From: Cavia porcellus
Lineage: Eukaryota; Chordata; Mammalia; Rodentia; Caviidae
Assembly: GCF_034190915.1 (NCBI RefSeq)
Contig: NW_026947499.1
Coordinates: 1,921,950-1,985,949, forward strand
Length of the DNA: 64,000 nt
Direction: 5' to 3'
Position numbers and translations under genes: made by a program. Shown piece by piece: positions 48,223 through 58,520 of this stretch (position 1 is its first letter; each line of letters begins with the position of its first letter). The notes beneath the pieces are model-generated. The model searched no databases. It was not told the DNA's origin and saw nothing but the letters and a program-made list of their open reading frames with translations.

Positions 48223-51200
48223 CTCCATCGGTGGCTTCCTGGGGCGTTGGCTCCTACCAGCTCCGGAATGGGCAGGACGACCAGCTGAGGTGGTCCGTCT
48301 GTCGCCACCTCTGACCACCCACCTCTCACAGGAAACAAACACCCTGGCCTTGGGGTACCATCGCTCTGTGGTTTCACTTGGGGTGTCCACATCCTGTGTC
48401 TCACTGACCTAAGGATGATAGAAAGACCTCCAAATGACAGAAGGGAGACATGACAACTCGCAGCCTGCTGGACGTCCAGTATGCTGAGTTTGTGTCCCCA
48501 AAATCAAAGAGTGAATTCTGAGGGACAGTGGGGTGTAAGAATAGGAAAGTTTGGGGGAGACACAGGAGGGGACCCAGGAAGGCGGCTGCCCACGAGCCCA
48601 CTTCTCACAGGAAGATCCAGGGACGGGACGAGGTGGGACACAGCTGTGGTGGACCAGTAGGATTCTGAGTACAGTCCGCAGGTGATTTTGATCCAGTGGG
48701 GATGCAGGTCACCTAGCAGGTGTGCAGGAAAGAACCAGCGCCTTCCTGAAGGGACGAGTCGGGAGGTCCTGGTCCCCCACCAGGGGACCGATGCCTGCGT
48801 GGAACATCAGTCATTACTGCTCATCCCGGGGGAAGCACGGAGGGGGAGTCGTTCCATCTTTGTTCTGAGGTCCGGCCTCCACGGCTGCTCTCCACCAGTG
48901 GTAACATGTCCGCATCTTCCACGCTGGCTTCCTCGAGGGTCAGCCCTGTCTGGCTGTCTGGAATATGTCTGCTTGGCTTAGCTGAACTTCAGTAGGAAAT
49001 CGTATTTTCACTCATAATTATTCCTCTGGGAGGACTCACTGGCTCCGTCTCGGTGGGCAGAGCACGGTGCGAGAGGAGCCAAGGCTGCAGGAACCCCAGC
49101 CTCTCCCCATCCCGAAGCAGAAAGCCGGAAAGTGAGCCCCGGGCTTGATGCAGCCGCACCTGCACTCCTGACGCATCTCCCTGGCTGTGCGAGACCCTGC
49201 CAGGCCACACTGGCCGGAAGACCCAAGGTTTCCCTTTTACCCAGTGCCCCTGAGGTCTGGCTAGAGCGAGTGGAAATCTCAGGTGACAGGCACAGGTGAC
49301 CTTGAAATATTTATTCCTTTGTTTTTCTGTAACTCAATTACTCTTTCAAGACCGCATTGTTTATGCTGTGGCAGGGAAATTAACCTCAGTCTCCCTGTGC
49401 CGGCTGCAGGGAGATGGTCAGGGGAATGAGCCCATGGTGTTCCTTGGGGAGGGACCCTCGGCCTCCTGCCCTCTGGGTCGCTAGGACCCGGGGAGGCGAC
49501 GCGGGGGCCCAGGCCTCTTCCTGTGACGGGATTCGTGCTTGGTGCCCCTGGAGACTGCAGGACAGACTTGCCTTCTCTTCATCCTTCTGGGGGACCCTGC
49601 CCCTGGGCAGTGTCATCACGTGTGGGTCGCTCACGCTGTGCCCAGTGGTAGAGGCTTGACGCAGCCTGGGGCCCTCACACTGTGCCCGTGCCCTGCTCCG
49701 TCCACAAGGCCAGGCCCGCGAAGCCTGGGAGAGGACAGGACAAGGGGACTCCTGCCGCTGTAGCAGCCGCTGGACCCCGAAGGGAACACCAAGGAGCAGG
49801 ACTGCAGGAGTCCTTTCCTCGGTGACATAAACCCGGGACTTCCGGTACTGCTTCCGAAGGTCCAGAATGCAGCTGGCCTGTCGCATGCGTTTACTGTCAC
49901 GATGCCGGTTTAACCAACAGCTGGTCGCTGCAGAGGAACTGCCAGCTGCTGGTCCTTTCCCGGGTGCTGGGCACTGCCTGGCCCTGCTGTGAGCTGTGGG
50001 GTGACGGCGGTACTGGGGCGCCACTTGGCTGCTGGGGGCTGGGCAGAGGGGAAGATGCCAAGAAGCGATGACTCCCCGGGACTCCCATCTGGGAAAGGGA
50101 GAGGGGACATGGGCATGGACAGCAGGCCTGGGGAGCCAGGAGGCGCAGACTGTGAGGAGGGCCTGCAGGGGACCCCAGCGGAGCCCCGGAACCCCTGGAA
50201 AGCGGGCTCAGCCCATGGCCACACCCCAGCCACTCTCTCCCCACCAGACCGGATCTCTTCCCATTGGCTGAAGCCAGCAGGAAGCCAGGAGGGCGAGGTC
50301 CCCTACTGCATCCTGCAAGGGGCCGCCCAAGCCAACCAGCAGGGAAAGCCAGGGGCTGCCTGTCCAGGAGGGACGAAGGACAGAGCTACAGGGCAGCTCG
50401 GGCAGCCACCCAGTACTGGGCAGCAGGGACCAAGCCGAGGGCAGCTGTCTCCAGGACGGACTGCTCCCTGGTCCACCACCACTCCCGCCCCTCCTGCACA
50501 ACGAGGGCACGGCTTCCCTCGGGGCCGTGCGGGCCGGAACCTGGCGTCTTTATAGGCAGCTGTCCGACAAGGCCATTTCCTTACAGCTCAGTGGGCTGCT
50601 CCAGCCTCGCAGGATCAGGGGGGCTGGGAAAGTCAATTTAGAAACAAGCATTCGAATACAAAGGCACCAACCCGTGCTGGCCAGCTTCCAGGAGCCTGCG
50701 GGTGGCACACCGTAATTCACTGGTTCTCAGCCGGCAGCTTCTCTGATTTTTATGCCATGGTACCGTGAGGTTCTACATCGGACTTTCAGGTTAATTCACT
50801 AGAGTTCTCGATTTGATTTGTCACGTGGATTTTGCCAGGAGGAATTCCTTGGTGTCCTGTGGTCCGGTGGGCCCTGTGGAGCCCTTCCAGGACGGGGAGC
50901 TGATTAGCTTGGGATCAGGGGCTCGGGCCGAGTTCATTCCCACCAAGCTGGGGACCTAAGGACCTCGGACACAGGTCGGGCTGAACAGGAAAAATGTGAT
51001 TTCTCTCAGCAAACATTTCCATGAATATAGACTCCTCAGCAACCGTCTTTAGTCTCAGAACAGGTCAGAGGTGCTCGGGAGGAGGAGGAGGAGGTGGCTG
51101 GGTTTCCTGTGACAGCCCTTTGGCCCTGTTTTTCGCAGAAGGCACTGCACAGACAGTCCTCACGGTCACGGTCAGCGGTTTCCCTACAGCGTGGTCCGAT

Positions 51201-52221
51201 GATGGATTGTTGGGTGCTGCCTTGGAGCTCGGGCTTTGGGACCCCTGGTATCCCAGTGTTTTCTGGTTTTGAGTTCTGTCATTAACAACTGCGCCTTGAG
51301 ACGGGCAGTTCCAACCTCAGGCTGGAGTCAGGGTGTGAGGCTGTGTCCTCTCCACACCAGCGACCTGTGGAGGGGTGTCAAGTGTCAGGAGAGAATGGGC
51401 CACCGTGCTGGGGCCACAGCAGCGTGGGCGGCAGCTCACCCGGCACTGCAGAGCAGCCCCTTCCTCGGCCTCTGCTGCATTGCTGGACCTGGGAACCTCG
51501 TCGGCATGACTTCCATGAAAAGTTCCTTTCCCATCTTGGTGAAGACAGAGGAGGAGCCAGGGAACAATACCGCAGAGAGAAAGCCATGGTGTCCAGCGTG
51601 TGTGGTCACCTCGATACCAGAGGACGGCGTCCATTTGCAAAATGCAGAGCGGACAGCGTGAGCTCCTTTGATCATCTTCCCCGAGGGCTGCGACACTGTG
51701 GGAGGAGGCCGAGGGGCCGGCGGGCTCCGGGAAGTGCCAATCGATTTGAGATCCATGCTGACACCAGCAGCCTGCAACACAGGAAGCCGTGACGGCCCCC
51801 ACACCTCGAGCGTCAGAGAGATACAAATTGATGGCACTTTGAGCTCTTCCCCGAGGATTTTCTAGATTTTTCGCCTCAGCAATTTCCTGGTAAATGTTTT
51901 CAGAGAAAATCCAGTGAGCTACTTAGCAGGCCCCCGATGGATCTTTTCGATTAGAGGGGAAGAGACATAACAAGGAAATCCATGCCTGGCTCGCCCGCCT
52001 TCTTACCTCCCGTGCCGGCTTAATGAGCTCGAAGCTTGGTCGGATGGAAGGCTCCCGGGTTCCAGTTAACAGTGAGTGGAGCTGATGGAATCGAGGTGAT
52101 GGTAGCACATGGCTGGGGACTCCCCTGTCACCACCGGTGCGTCTTGTGTGGGAGCACTGGTGACCTCTCTCCCCCCCCCACTCGCCCTCTGCCCCAGGGC
52201 CTTTGCTCTGTGCTATACCAA

Positions 52222-52325
52222 CAGCCCTTTTTTATTTCTTATTTTGAGACAAACTCACTAAATCACCATGTTGACTCTGGGCTGGGCTCAAACTTCCGAT
52301 CCGCCGTCTCAGCCTCCCAGAGAGC
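52222..52325 (-). repeat. B1-type SINE, antisense, truncated
   Basis: TTTTGAGACAAACTCACTAA, GGGCTGGGCTCAAACTTCCG and CGTCTCAGCCTCCCAGAGAG are the antisense B1 landmarks. The 5' part is missing. Confidence 0.75.
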
Positions 52326-53514
52326 AAATTTCTGGTTTTGCCTCTCTTGTCTGGAAGACAAAGTCTCCGTCCCCTTCTCCTTGCTGTCCGCTTGCCCCAT
52401 CCTGACCTCCTCTCACGCCTGCTGCTCTGGTTCCCTCCTTTCCTGCCCTCTCGGTCCTCAGCGAAACTCTCCCCAGCATTCGCTGTGCTCTGCACGCACT
52501 GTGGGAAGAGGGGGAGGAGACGGGTCCTGCTCTGGGGAGGTCACTTCCCCGTGATGGATGTCCCAGATCACTGCAGAGCCTCGGACACTCCGGAGGGGAC
52601 CTGCAGGCTCCACGGATCGACCGGGAGATGCGGGTTGCTCTGCTCTGACAAACGCCACTAAGGGCACCGGGGCAGCAGCTTGCACGGCTTCCCGGTAAAA
52701 GGCACCCGGCAACTGTCACCTGAACCCTCTATGTTTAAGGGCCAGTGGCTTAGGGACACACGAGGCTGCCTGGAGACGCGATCCGGGGCGGGTCTGGCTG
52801 GAAACCAGCATCAGCCTGCTCCTGCACCTCCTTGCCCCCCACTTCCTGCGCAGCCGAGGCCCCGTGGGGCGCCCCCACCTGCCTACCCTGCTCTGTGTCA
52901 CAGCCTCACGCAAGCAGGAAGGGAGCCATCGGTTAATCAGCAGACATCAGGAAAAGAAAGAAAAACACAAAAGATAAAACCAGCAAGATGGAAAAGTGCC
53001 AGAGGTGGACAGGCGGAGCCCAGCAGGGGCCGGGGGTGAGTGCAGTGATGGACTCTGCAGACCTGCCCTGGGCTCTGGGGGCGCAGTGAAGGACTCCGGC
53101 TACGCCCTGGCCCCTCCCAGACAGCAGGGAGCCTTGATCAACCCCGAATCTTCCCTAAAGGACCCGTTAAAGTGGACTAATCTCCTGCCCATCCTGGGGA
53201 CCCCCGCCCTCACTCAGGAGCGGTACACCCCAGTCGTGTGCCATGGGCTTCGGCTGCTGCTTGGAGCGCAGCTTCTGACTTCTGAGGTCTGGCAGGACAG
53301 TAGCGGTCTCCACTGAGCGCACAGGACGTGACACTGGGCCTGCATGTCATCAGGGAAGTCCCTCTTCCGAGTTGGGGTCCACGGCCGTGGCCCTGTCCTG
53401 TCCACACGGCCTGCGTCCTCGCCCTCCCAGCCACACGCTGGCTCTTCCTCGGCCGTGTTGCCGCACCAGCCCAGGCGCCCACTTCGTTTACTCAAGGAAA
53501 CAAAGTCCAGCAAA

Positions 53515-53835
53515 GCGAGGCCATTGAATAATTAAAATTCCCAGCTTGGCATTAACAGAAGCCACGTTTGAGGTGGGGTGAACGGTAGCTGGCTGCACCC
53601 CTAAAAAGTTAACAAGAGTAATTCACTGTTTAATATTGGCGTTTTCTATTTCTCATGCATGCATCAGGAAATCCCATTAAAGGGTCTAATTTGCTTTGCG
53701 TTAAGCTCACCTTCGCGGGAATTGAAAGCAGATCCTGCCAGGCCAAGCAGTGGAGCCGGCACCTTAGCTGCGGGCTGGCGGAGGAGCGAGCCAAAGGCCA
53801 TCTCCGCAGCTGTTCTAATCTGGTTTGCAAAAATG
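53515..53835. other. Candidate conserved non-coding element (inferred)
   Basis: This unique AT-richer block has TAATTA (53529-53534), CATTAACAG, GTTAACAAGAGTAATTCAC, TTTAATATTGGCG, ATGCATGCAT and CATTAAAGG, in otherwise GC-rich surroundings. No repeat family is recognised. Conservation is not tested. Confidence 0.25.
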
Positions 53836-54198
53836 TATTTGTTCGCTGACCACGTGCGTGCCCCAGTGTGACCCTGGGTTAAGCTGGTGTCCGGCTCCGG
53901 AGTCCCTAACATGTACACGCGTTCATGCCAATGCCACCAGCTGTGCAGTGTGCACAGACGGGTGCAAACTGTGTTTGGACTGCAGTTGTGAGGCGCAGGA
54001 CAGAGAAGTCCTGACTTCATCCAGGTTCTCTCTGTAGAAGGGAGGACTCCCTGTAACCCAGAGTGAGGCGTCCTGCGTGCTGGGAAATTGCATAAGTGGC
54101 TCCGATCCCAGCAGACAGAGGGGTCCATTTGCCTACAAAGCACCTGCAAAGACAGTTCATGATCTGCACGCTACTCAATGTGCTGTGCTTTGAGGGAG

Positions 54199-54320
54199 CG
54201 CGTGTGTGTGTGTGCAGGTGACTGTGTGTGTGTTGTGTAGACATTGCATGCGTGAGTGTGTGCATGCTTGCATGTGTGTGCCTGGTGTACACACTGTGTA
54301 TGTCTGTACGAGTGTGCACA
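54199..54320 (+). repeat. GT/GTGTGC-rich low-complexity tract
   Basis: Interrupted TG runs (GTGTGTGTGTGTGC, TGTGTGTGTGTTGTG, GCATGCTTGCATGTGTGTGC) are purine-pyrimidine alternating and could adopt Z-DNA. Confidence 0.85.
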
Positions 54321-54513
54321 CACACCAGTGGTTGCTTTACATCGCCCTGTTGGAGCACCGTGCCAACCATCGCTTTGAACAGAATTGTGAAGCAGTGTGG
54401 ACTCTGCATCAGCAAAGTGGGCCCGGCCAGCCGCGTCTTCCAGGACCCGAGTGGGTTCAGGCCGCCCCAGGTGGTGCTGACAGACCTGGATCAGAAATTA
54501 GAACGGGTGACGC

Positions 54514-54865
54514 ACTGGGTCAACTTGAGAGGTTGAGAAGTTTAGAAGTCTAAGCGACTCAGCGGGAAGCCAGGGTTGTACTTTGTAGACATCCTCACCC
54601 TGCCCAGCAGGAGGCCACAGAGCCGGTGTGGCCGTGGCCGGTGTCCTGCATAAAACATAAAGGAGGAAAAGCAGCTCGGCTCCCACTCCCAATGCTGCTC
54701 TGCCCGCCTTTGCTGTTATCTCCGCCTTGAACTGGTGGCTTGGAGCCAGCTGATTACGGGCTGAAACCTCCACAAACTGTGAGCTGACTAGACCTCTGCC
54801 TCCTCCATTCTGGGCAGCAGATATTCTGTCTCAACAAGGAGGGAAAAGTAACCGAGACTCAAATA
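54514..54865 (+). mobile_element. MaLR-like solo LTR, sense (paired family with 26.5 kb)
   Basis: It is homologous along its length to 26497-26840, but more diverged. The AATAAA has become ACTAGA (GCTGACTAGACCTCTGCC), and the terminal GGGAAAAGTAACCGAGACTC is retained. Confidence 0.65.
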
Positions 54866-54879
54866 CTGCTTCTCCTCCA

Positions 54880-55335
54880 GACTAACGGGTCCTGGTCTCT
54901 GGGCAGGAGCCTCATTTATTCTCGTGTTCTTAGATCCTGGCATTGTATAATGAATCAAAATAAACTAAATGATTAGAGACCAATCAGTGAACCTCATTAA
55001 AAATAAAATACCCAGAACGATTATTAAAAATCAGAGGAAAGAGGCTGTAACTTCTAAAAAAAAAACAAGAGCAAGAAAAGTTGAAGGAATGGATAAATTT
55101 TTCAGCCAACACAGAGCATCAAAAAGGAAATAAAGTGGGCTTTAAAACCCTGGCATAAAAACAATAAAAATACACAAAGCACAGAAGAAATGAGTTTAAA
55201 TATACAAGTTTGATAATTGGTGGAAAATGATTAAGTTCTTGAGTCAAAAGACCCAAGATGCCAGCGGAAACGCTGAAATATCAGGCTACGGAAAGATTAA
55301 AAACGCAAGCTTGGAAAATTACCTCCTGAACAAGT
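54880..55335. other. AT-rich stretch, possibly old LINE sequence
   Basis: This A-rich sequence has many AATAAA/TAAAAATA words, in contrast with its GC-rich flanks. It resembles decayed L1/HAL1-like sequence but cannot be placed with certainty. Confidence 0.25.
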
Positions 55336-55440
55336 CCTAACGGACAGATAGTTCGTGTGGATGTAGAACCATCAAACCAAACAGGCTTTAACGTAAAAAG
55401 TGTGAGAGACAGAGAAATAACCCAGTCTGGGCTGAGAGCT

Positions 55441-55468
<28 letters not shown>
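55441..55468 (+). repeat. (AC)14 microsatellite
   Basis: This is a perfect AC run of 28 bases. Confidence 0.98.
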
Positions 55469-55471
<3 letters not shown>

Positions 55472-56101
55472 GAGCTGACCAGACCGAGGCCTGCGAGGCT
55501 CCCTCTGGACACGGAGATCCCCACTCACTGCTCTTCTCCTGCGTTTATACACAAGTGTTTCCGAACGTTCCACAGTCAGCCCGATTCCCCTTTTCTCCCT
55601 AAGCCAGGTCATTCCTCCCCGGCTGCTCAGCCTGGGGACACGCATCCGTGGCTGCCCACAGGGACCCCTCACCTCCCTGCTCCTGACCGAGGGAAAGCTG
55701 CTTCGGTTCAGAGACCAGGACAGAGGGACAGGTCTGGGCCCAGGCTCGGGGTGGGTGAAGTCACCTTGGTTGCAGAATAACTCTCTCTACAAAGCACGGG
55801 GTTGATGAGAGAGAGCTCTGACATTGCCAGCGTTCAAGGGGATTGATTTGTGATTCTGTGAAGATGTGCTGGCACCTCTGCAGCCACACTGTGCCCATGA
55901 GGACTGCTGGGTACCAGAGAGAGCAAAGATTAAGCAGCAAGGTTCCTCAGCACCTGAAGACATGCACAATTAGCTAACTGTGCAATCTCTGACCTCATGA
56001 ATCATATTTCTGTGTAAAAGCTATAATACAATATAGTTGACATGAACCATTTTGGAATTAGCCCTTTCAAGTCACAAGACCTGGCATTATTTGCAGGAAA
56101 G

Positions 56102-56215
56102 CCTTTTTTTTTTTTTTTGTCTTTTTCATTTTTATCGGTACTGGGGATCAAACTCACAACCGCCTGCTTGCAAGGCAAGTTCTTATGCCGCTGAACTAAA
56201 TCCCCAGCCCCTGGC
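56102..56215 (-). repeat. ID-type SINE (same subtype as 46.6 kb), antisense, with target duplication
   Basis: The plus strand reads a T-run, then GTCTTTTTCATTTTTAT (the reverse of the family tail ATAAAAATGAAAAAGAC), CGGTACTGGGGATCAAACTC, CCGCCTGCTTGCAAGGCAAG, TTATGCCGCTGAACTAAATC and CCCAGCCCC. The flanks GGAAAGCCTTTTT and GGCAAGCCTTTTT differ by one base. Confidence 0.92.
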
Positions 56216-56244
56216 AAGCCTTTTTAATGAGCGGGTTCCATAAT

Positions 56245-56470
56245 AGATGGATGCAAAAATCCTCAACCAAATACCTAGAAATCAAACCCAACAGCCCTTT
56301 AAAAAGGTGATTGATCATGATCAAGTGGGATTCATCCCAGAGACGCAAGATTGGTTCACAAAAGGAGTGCTACTCAGCAATGAAAAAGGGTCAGTTATTT
56401 ACAGCAGAACAACAAGAGGAATCTCAACACGATTGTGCTGACTGAAGGGGGTGACAGACAGCACACACTA
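56245..56470 (+). mobile_element. L1 fragment, sense, with an internal deletion
   Basis: GCAAAAATCCTCAACCAAAT, GATCATGATCAAGTGGGATT, CATCCCAGAGACGCAAGATT and GGTTCAC are L1 ORF2 (reverse transcriptase region). At about 56345-56370 it jumps to GCTACTCAGCAATGAAAAAG and AGATAAAAACC-type 3' sequence, so more than a kilobase of L1 is missing. Confidence 0.7.
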
Positions 56471-56502
56471 AATCACTCTGTTTAGATAAAAACCCAGGCG
56501 AT

Positions 56503-56625
56503 TCAACCGGGCATGACGGTGCGTGCCTGTGATCTCAGTACCCAAGATACTGAGGCGGGAGCATCTCTGCTAGTCTGAGGCCAGCCTGAAACCTTATCTC
56601 AAAAAATAACCAAAGGGGAAAAAAA
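56503..56625 (+). repeat. B1-type SINE inserted in old L1 sequence
   Basis: GGGCATGACGGTGCGTGCCT, GTGATCTCAGTACCCAAGAT, ACTGAGGCGGGAGCATC, GAGGCCAGCCTGAAACC and ATCTCAAAAAAT are the B1 landmarks. Confidence 0.8.
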
Positions 56626-56800
56626 CCACTGGACAGTTCAAACTAACTATGGTGACCGGACGCAGCCCAGCAGGGCAGGGCAGGGTGCCAGGACTGCAAA
56701 GGTCACAAGGCAATTTGCAGCGAACGGGCATGTTCCTCACGCTGATGATTCTGGTGAGGTCACACTGGTGTGTACATACACTAAACCATGCTCTGGACGT
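56626..56800 (+). mobile_element. Continuation of L1 3' sequence after the B1 insertion
   Basis: The ATTCTGGTGAGGTCACACTG, GTGTGTACATACACTAAACC pattern resembles the L1 3' UTR run that ends in ATACACTAAAAACC. It fits the L1 interrupted at 56503, but is diverged. Confidence 0.4.
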
Positions 56801-57039
56801 GAGCAGTTATTCCATGTATGCGGCATTGTAAGTACGCAGCATATATCAGACCATGTGTTCACTATCTGTAGGGAAACACTTTGCATTCCTAACGTGAGCG
56901 TCCTGGTACCCGCAGCCAGGCTCATTCTCCGCGGTGAAGAGCAAAGCTCCTTCCTCTGCGGGAGGACCGAAGCAGAGCTGTTTCCTGGTGCTGGGAGTCC
57001 CAGCCAGCGCGGTATGGGAGAGAATGAAACGGCACCTAA

Positions 57040-57960
57040 GTTAGGAAGGGAAAACTAAGTTATTTCTGTTTGTGGATGGCAGCACCTCATGCGTAAAAAC
57101 CCTGAACATCCCACAGAAACGGCGAGAGCTGGTGAACCCAGAAATAATGAAGGGGGCCAAGCAACATACAAATATCAGTCGTGTTTCCACACGTGCACAA
57201 TGAAACGTGTGCAAAGTCAGGGAAGAAACTGTCCCGACTGCTGTAGCATCTAAACAGTAAAGGACGCGGGATAAATGAAAAAGCAAAAACCCCACGTGCT
57301 GGGACCGTACATCGTGGGACGGTTGAGGAAGACACAGATGAACGGAAGCCGGCCGTGCTGACCGAGGGGAGCGTGCACATGAATTGTCTGCAGCGCCCAG
57401 AAGAATCTGTAGATTCCATGCAATCACTGTGAAAATTGTGTTACTCTCTAAACAAATATTTAAAATAATCCTAAGAATTCATACGAAAAAACAAGACCCC
57501 CAAACTAAAGCATTCCTGCACACGAAGAGTAAAACCAGAGGCATGTGATTAGCTAACAGTTGTTGAACGTTAAACATTTTTTGTAAAGTTCTCTGCGATC
57601 CAAAGGAAATCAAGACGTATGTCCACGCAAACACATAGATAAATATTCAAATCAGGATTATTTCAAATAGCCAAATAGCCACGTAATGGAATATATACTC
57701 GAATTACAGTTTTGTGCACACAGGAGAATATTACTCAACACTTTACAAAGGATCCAACAATAAAAATCGCCCTCAAAAGCGTCATGCTAAGGAATTGGTC
57801 AGTGTATATCGTCTGATTGCAGATAGATGAAATTCTCAGAAAATGAAGACTCTTTAAGACCTCCTCAGAGTAAGAACTCCCGCTGACGACGAGCTAGGAG
57901 AGGAGTGTGGCGGGAGGGACAGGGTGTGTTCCGAGACTGAGTCACGAACAGTTGTATAAG
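57040..57960 (+). mobile_element. L1 ORF2 3' part and 3' region, sense, decayed
   Basis: TTTCTGTTTGTGGATGGCAG (RT active-site region), AACATACAAATATCAGTCGT, TTGAGGAAGACACAGATGAA, GAATCTGTAGATTCCATGCA and TTCATACGAAAAAACAAGAC are in L1 order. They are followed by 3' sequence: AGTCCACGCAAACAC, ATTTCAAATAGCCAAATAGCC, GGAGAATATTACTCAACA and TCATGCTAAGGAATTGGTCA. Stops and frameshifts interrupt it. Confidence 0.75.
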
Positions 57961-58119
57961 TGTAATAAATCTCACAAATCCAGTGGCATGCGCACCGGAA
58001 ATGGCTGGATTTAGTGCCCGTAAATTAGCCTGAGAGGAGAGGGTGATGTGTGTGCCCTGGCAGAGTCCTGCCAGCTCTTTGGGAAGGAAAAAGAGAAATC
58101 AGCGCTCGGATCTTTTCTC

Positions 58120-58520
58120 CGAGATAGAATGTCAGTGCCATAAATCCAAGTTCTAATTTGGCCGGAGTTTGTATTAAAGTCGCGCAGTGAAGCTCACAGA
58201 GACGCTCCTAGAGCGTTGTCTTCGAGACAGCTTAACCGCACAGCTAATGCACGTCTAACGAGAGTCTGTGGCCGGCAATTACCACGCGTGTTTAATGGCC
58301 TTTAACAATTGCATATGAGAGGCAGAGTCCTTTTTACATGGACTTATTCTTATCAAAATGCGTTTAAGATAATGGATTTCTCCCACATGGATTGCCATTG
58401 TGAATAACATCATTACGCCCTCCACAATAATAGAACTTATATTTCTATCGGTGATTAAAATCCTATCCAATTAACATATAGAAGTCATTGCTGTTGGCAT
58501 GCTTTATGGAGCTGTGGTTT
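58120..58520. other. Candidate conserved non-coding element (inferred)
   Basis: This is unique sequence of high complexity with many homeodomain-like cores (CAATTACC, GTTTAATGG, GATTAAAATCC, CAATTAACAT). A SOX-like AACAAT (58304-58309) sits next to a POU-like TGCATATG (58310-58317). Intact CpGs and the absence of repeat landmarks suggest constraint, but this is not tested. Confidence 0.3.

Noticed and set aside
49386..50555. Minus-strand frame (212 codons) and plus-strand frame (188 codons)
   Set aside because: Proline/glycine/serine/arginine-rich chance peptides in a GC-rich stretch, with no similarity recognised.
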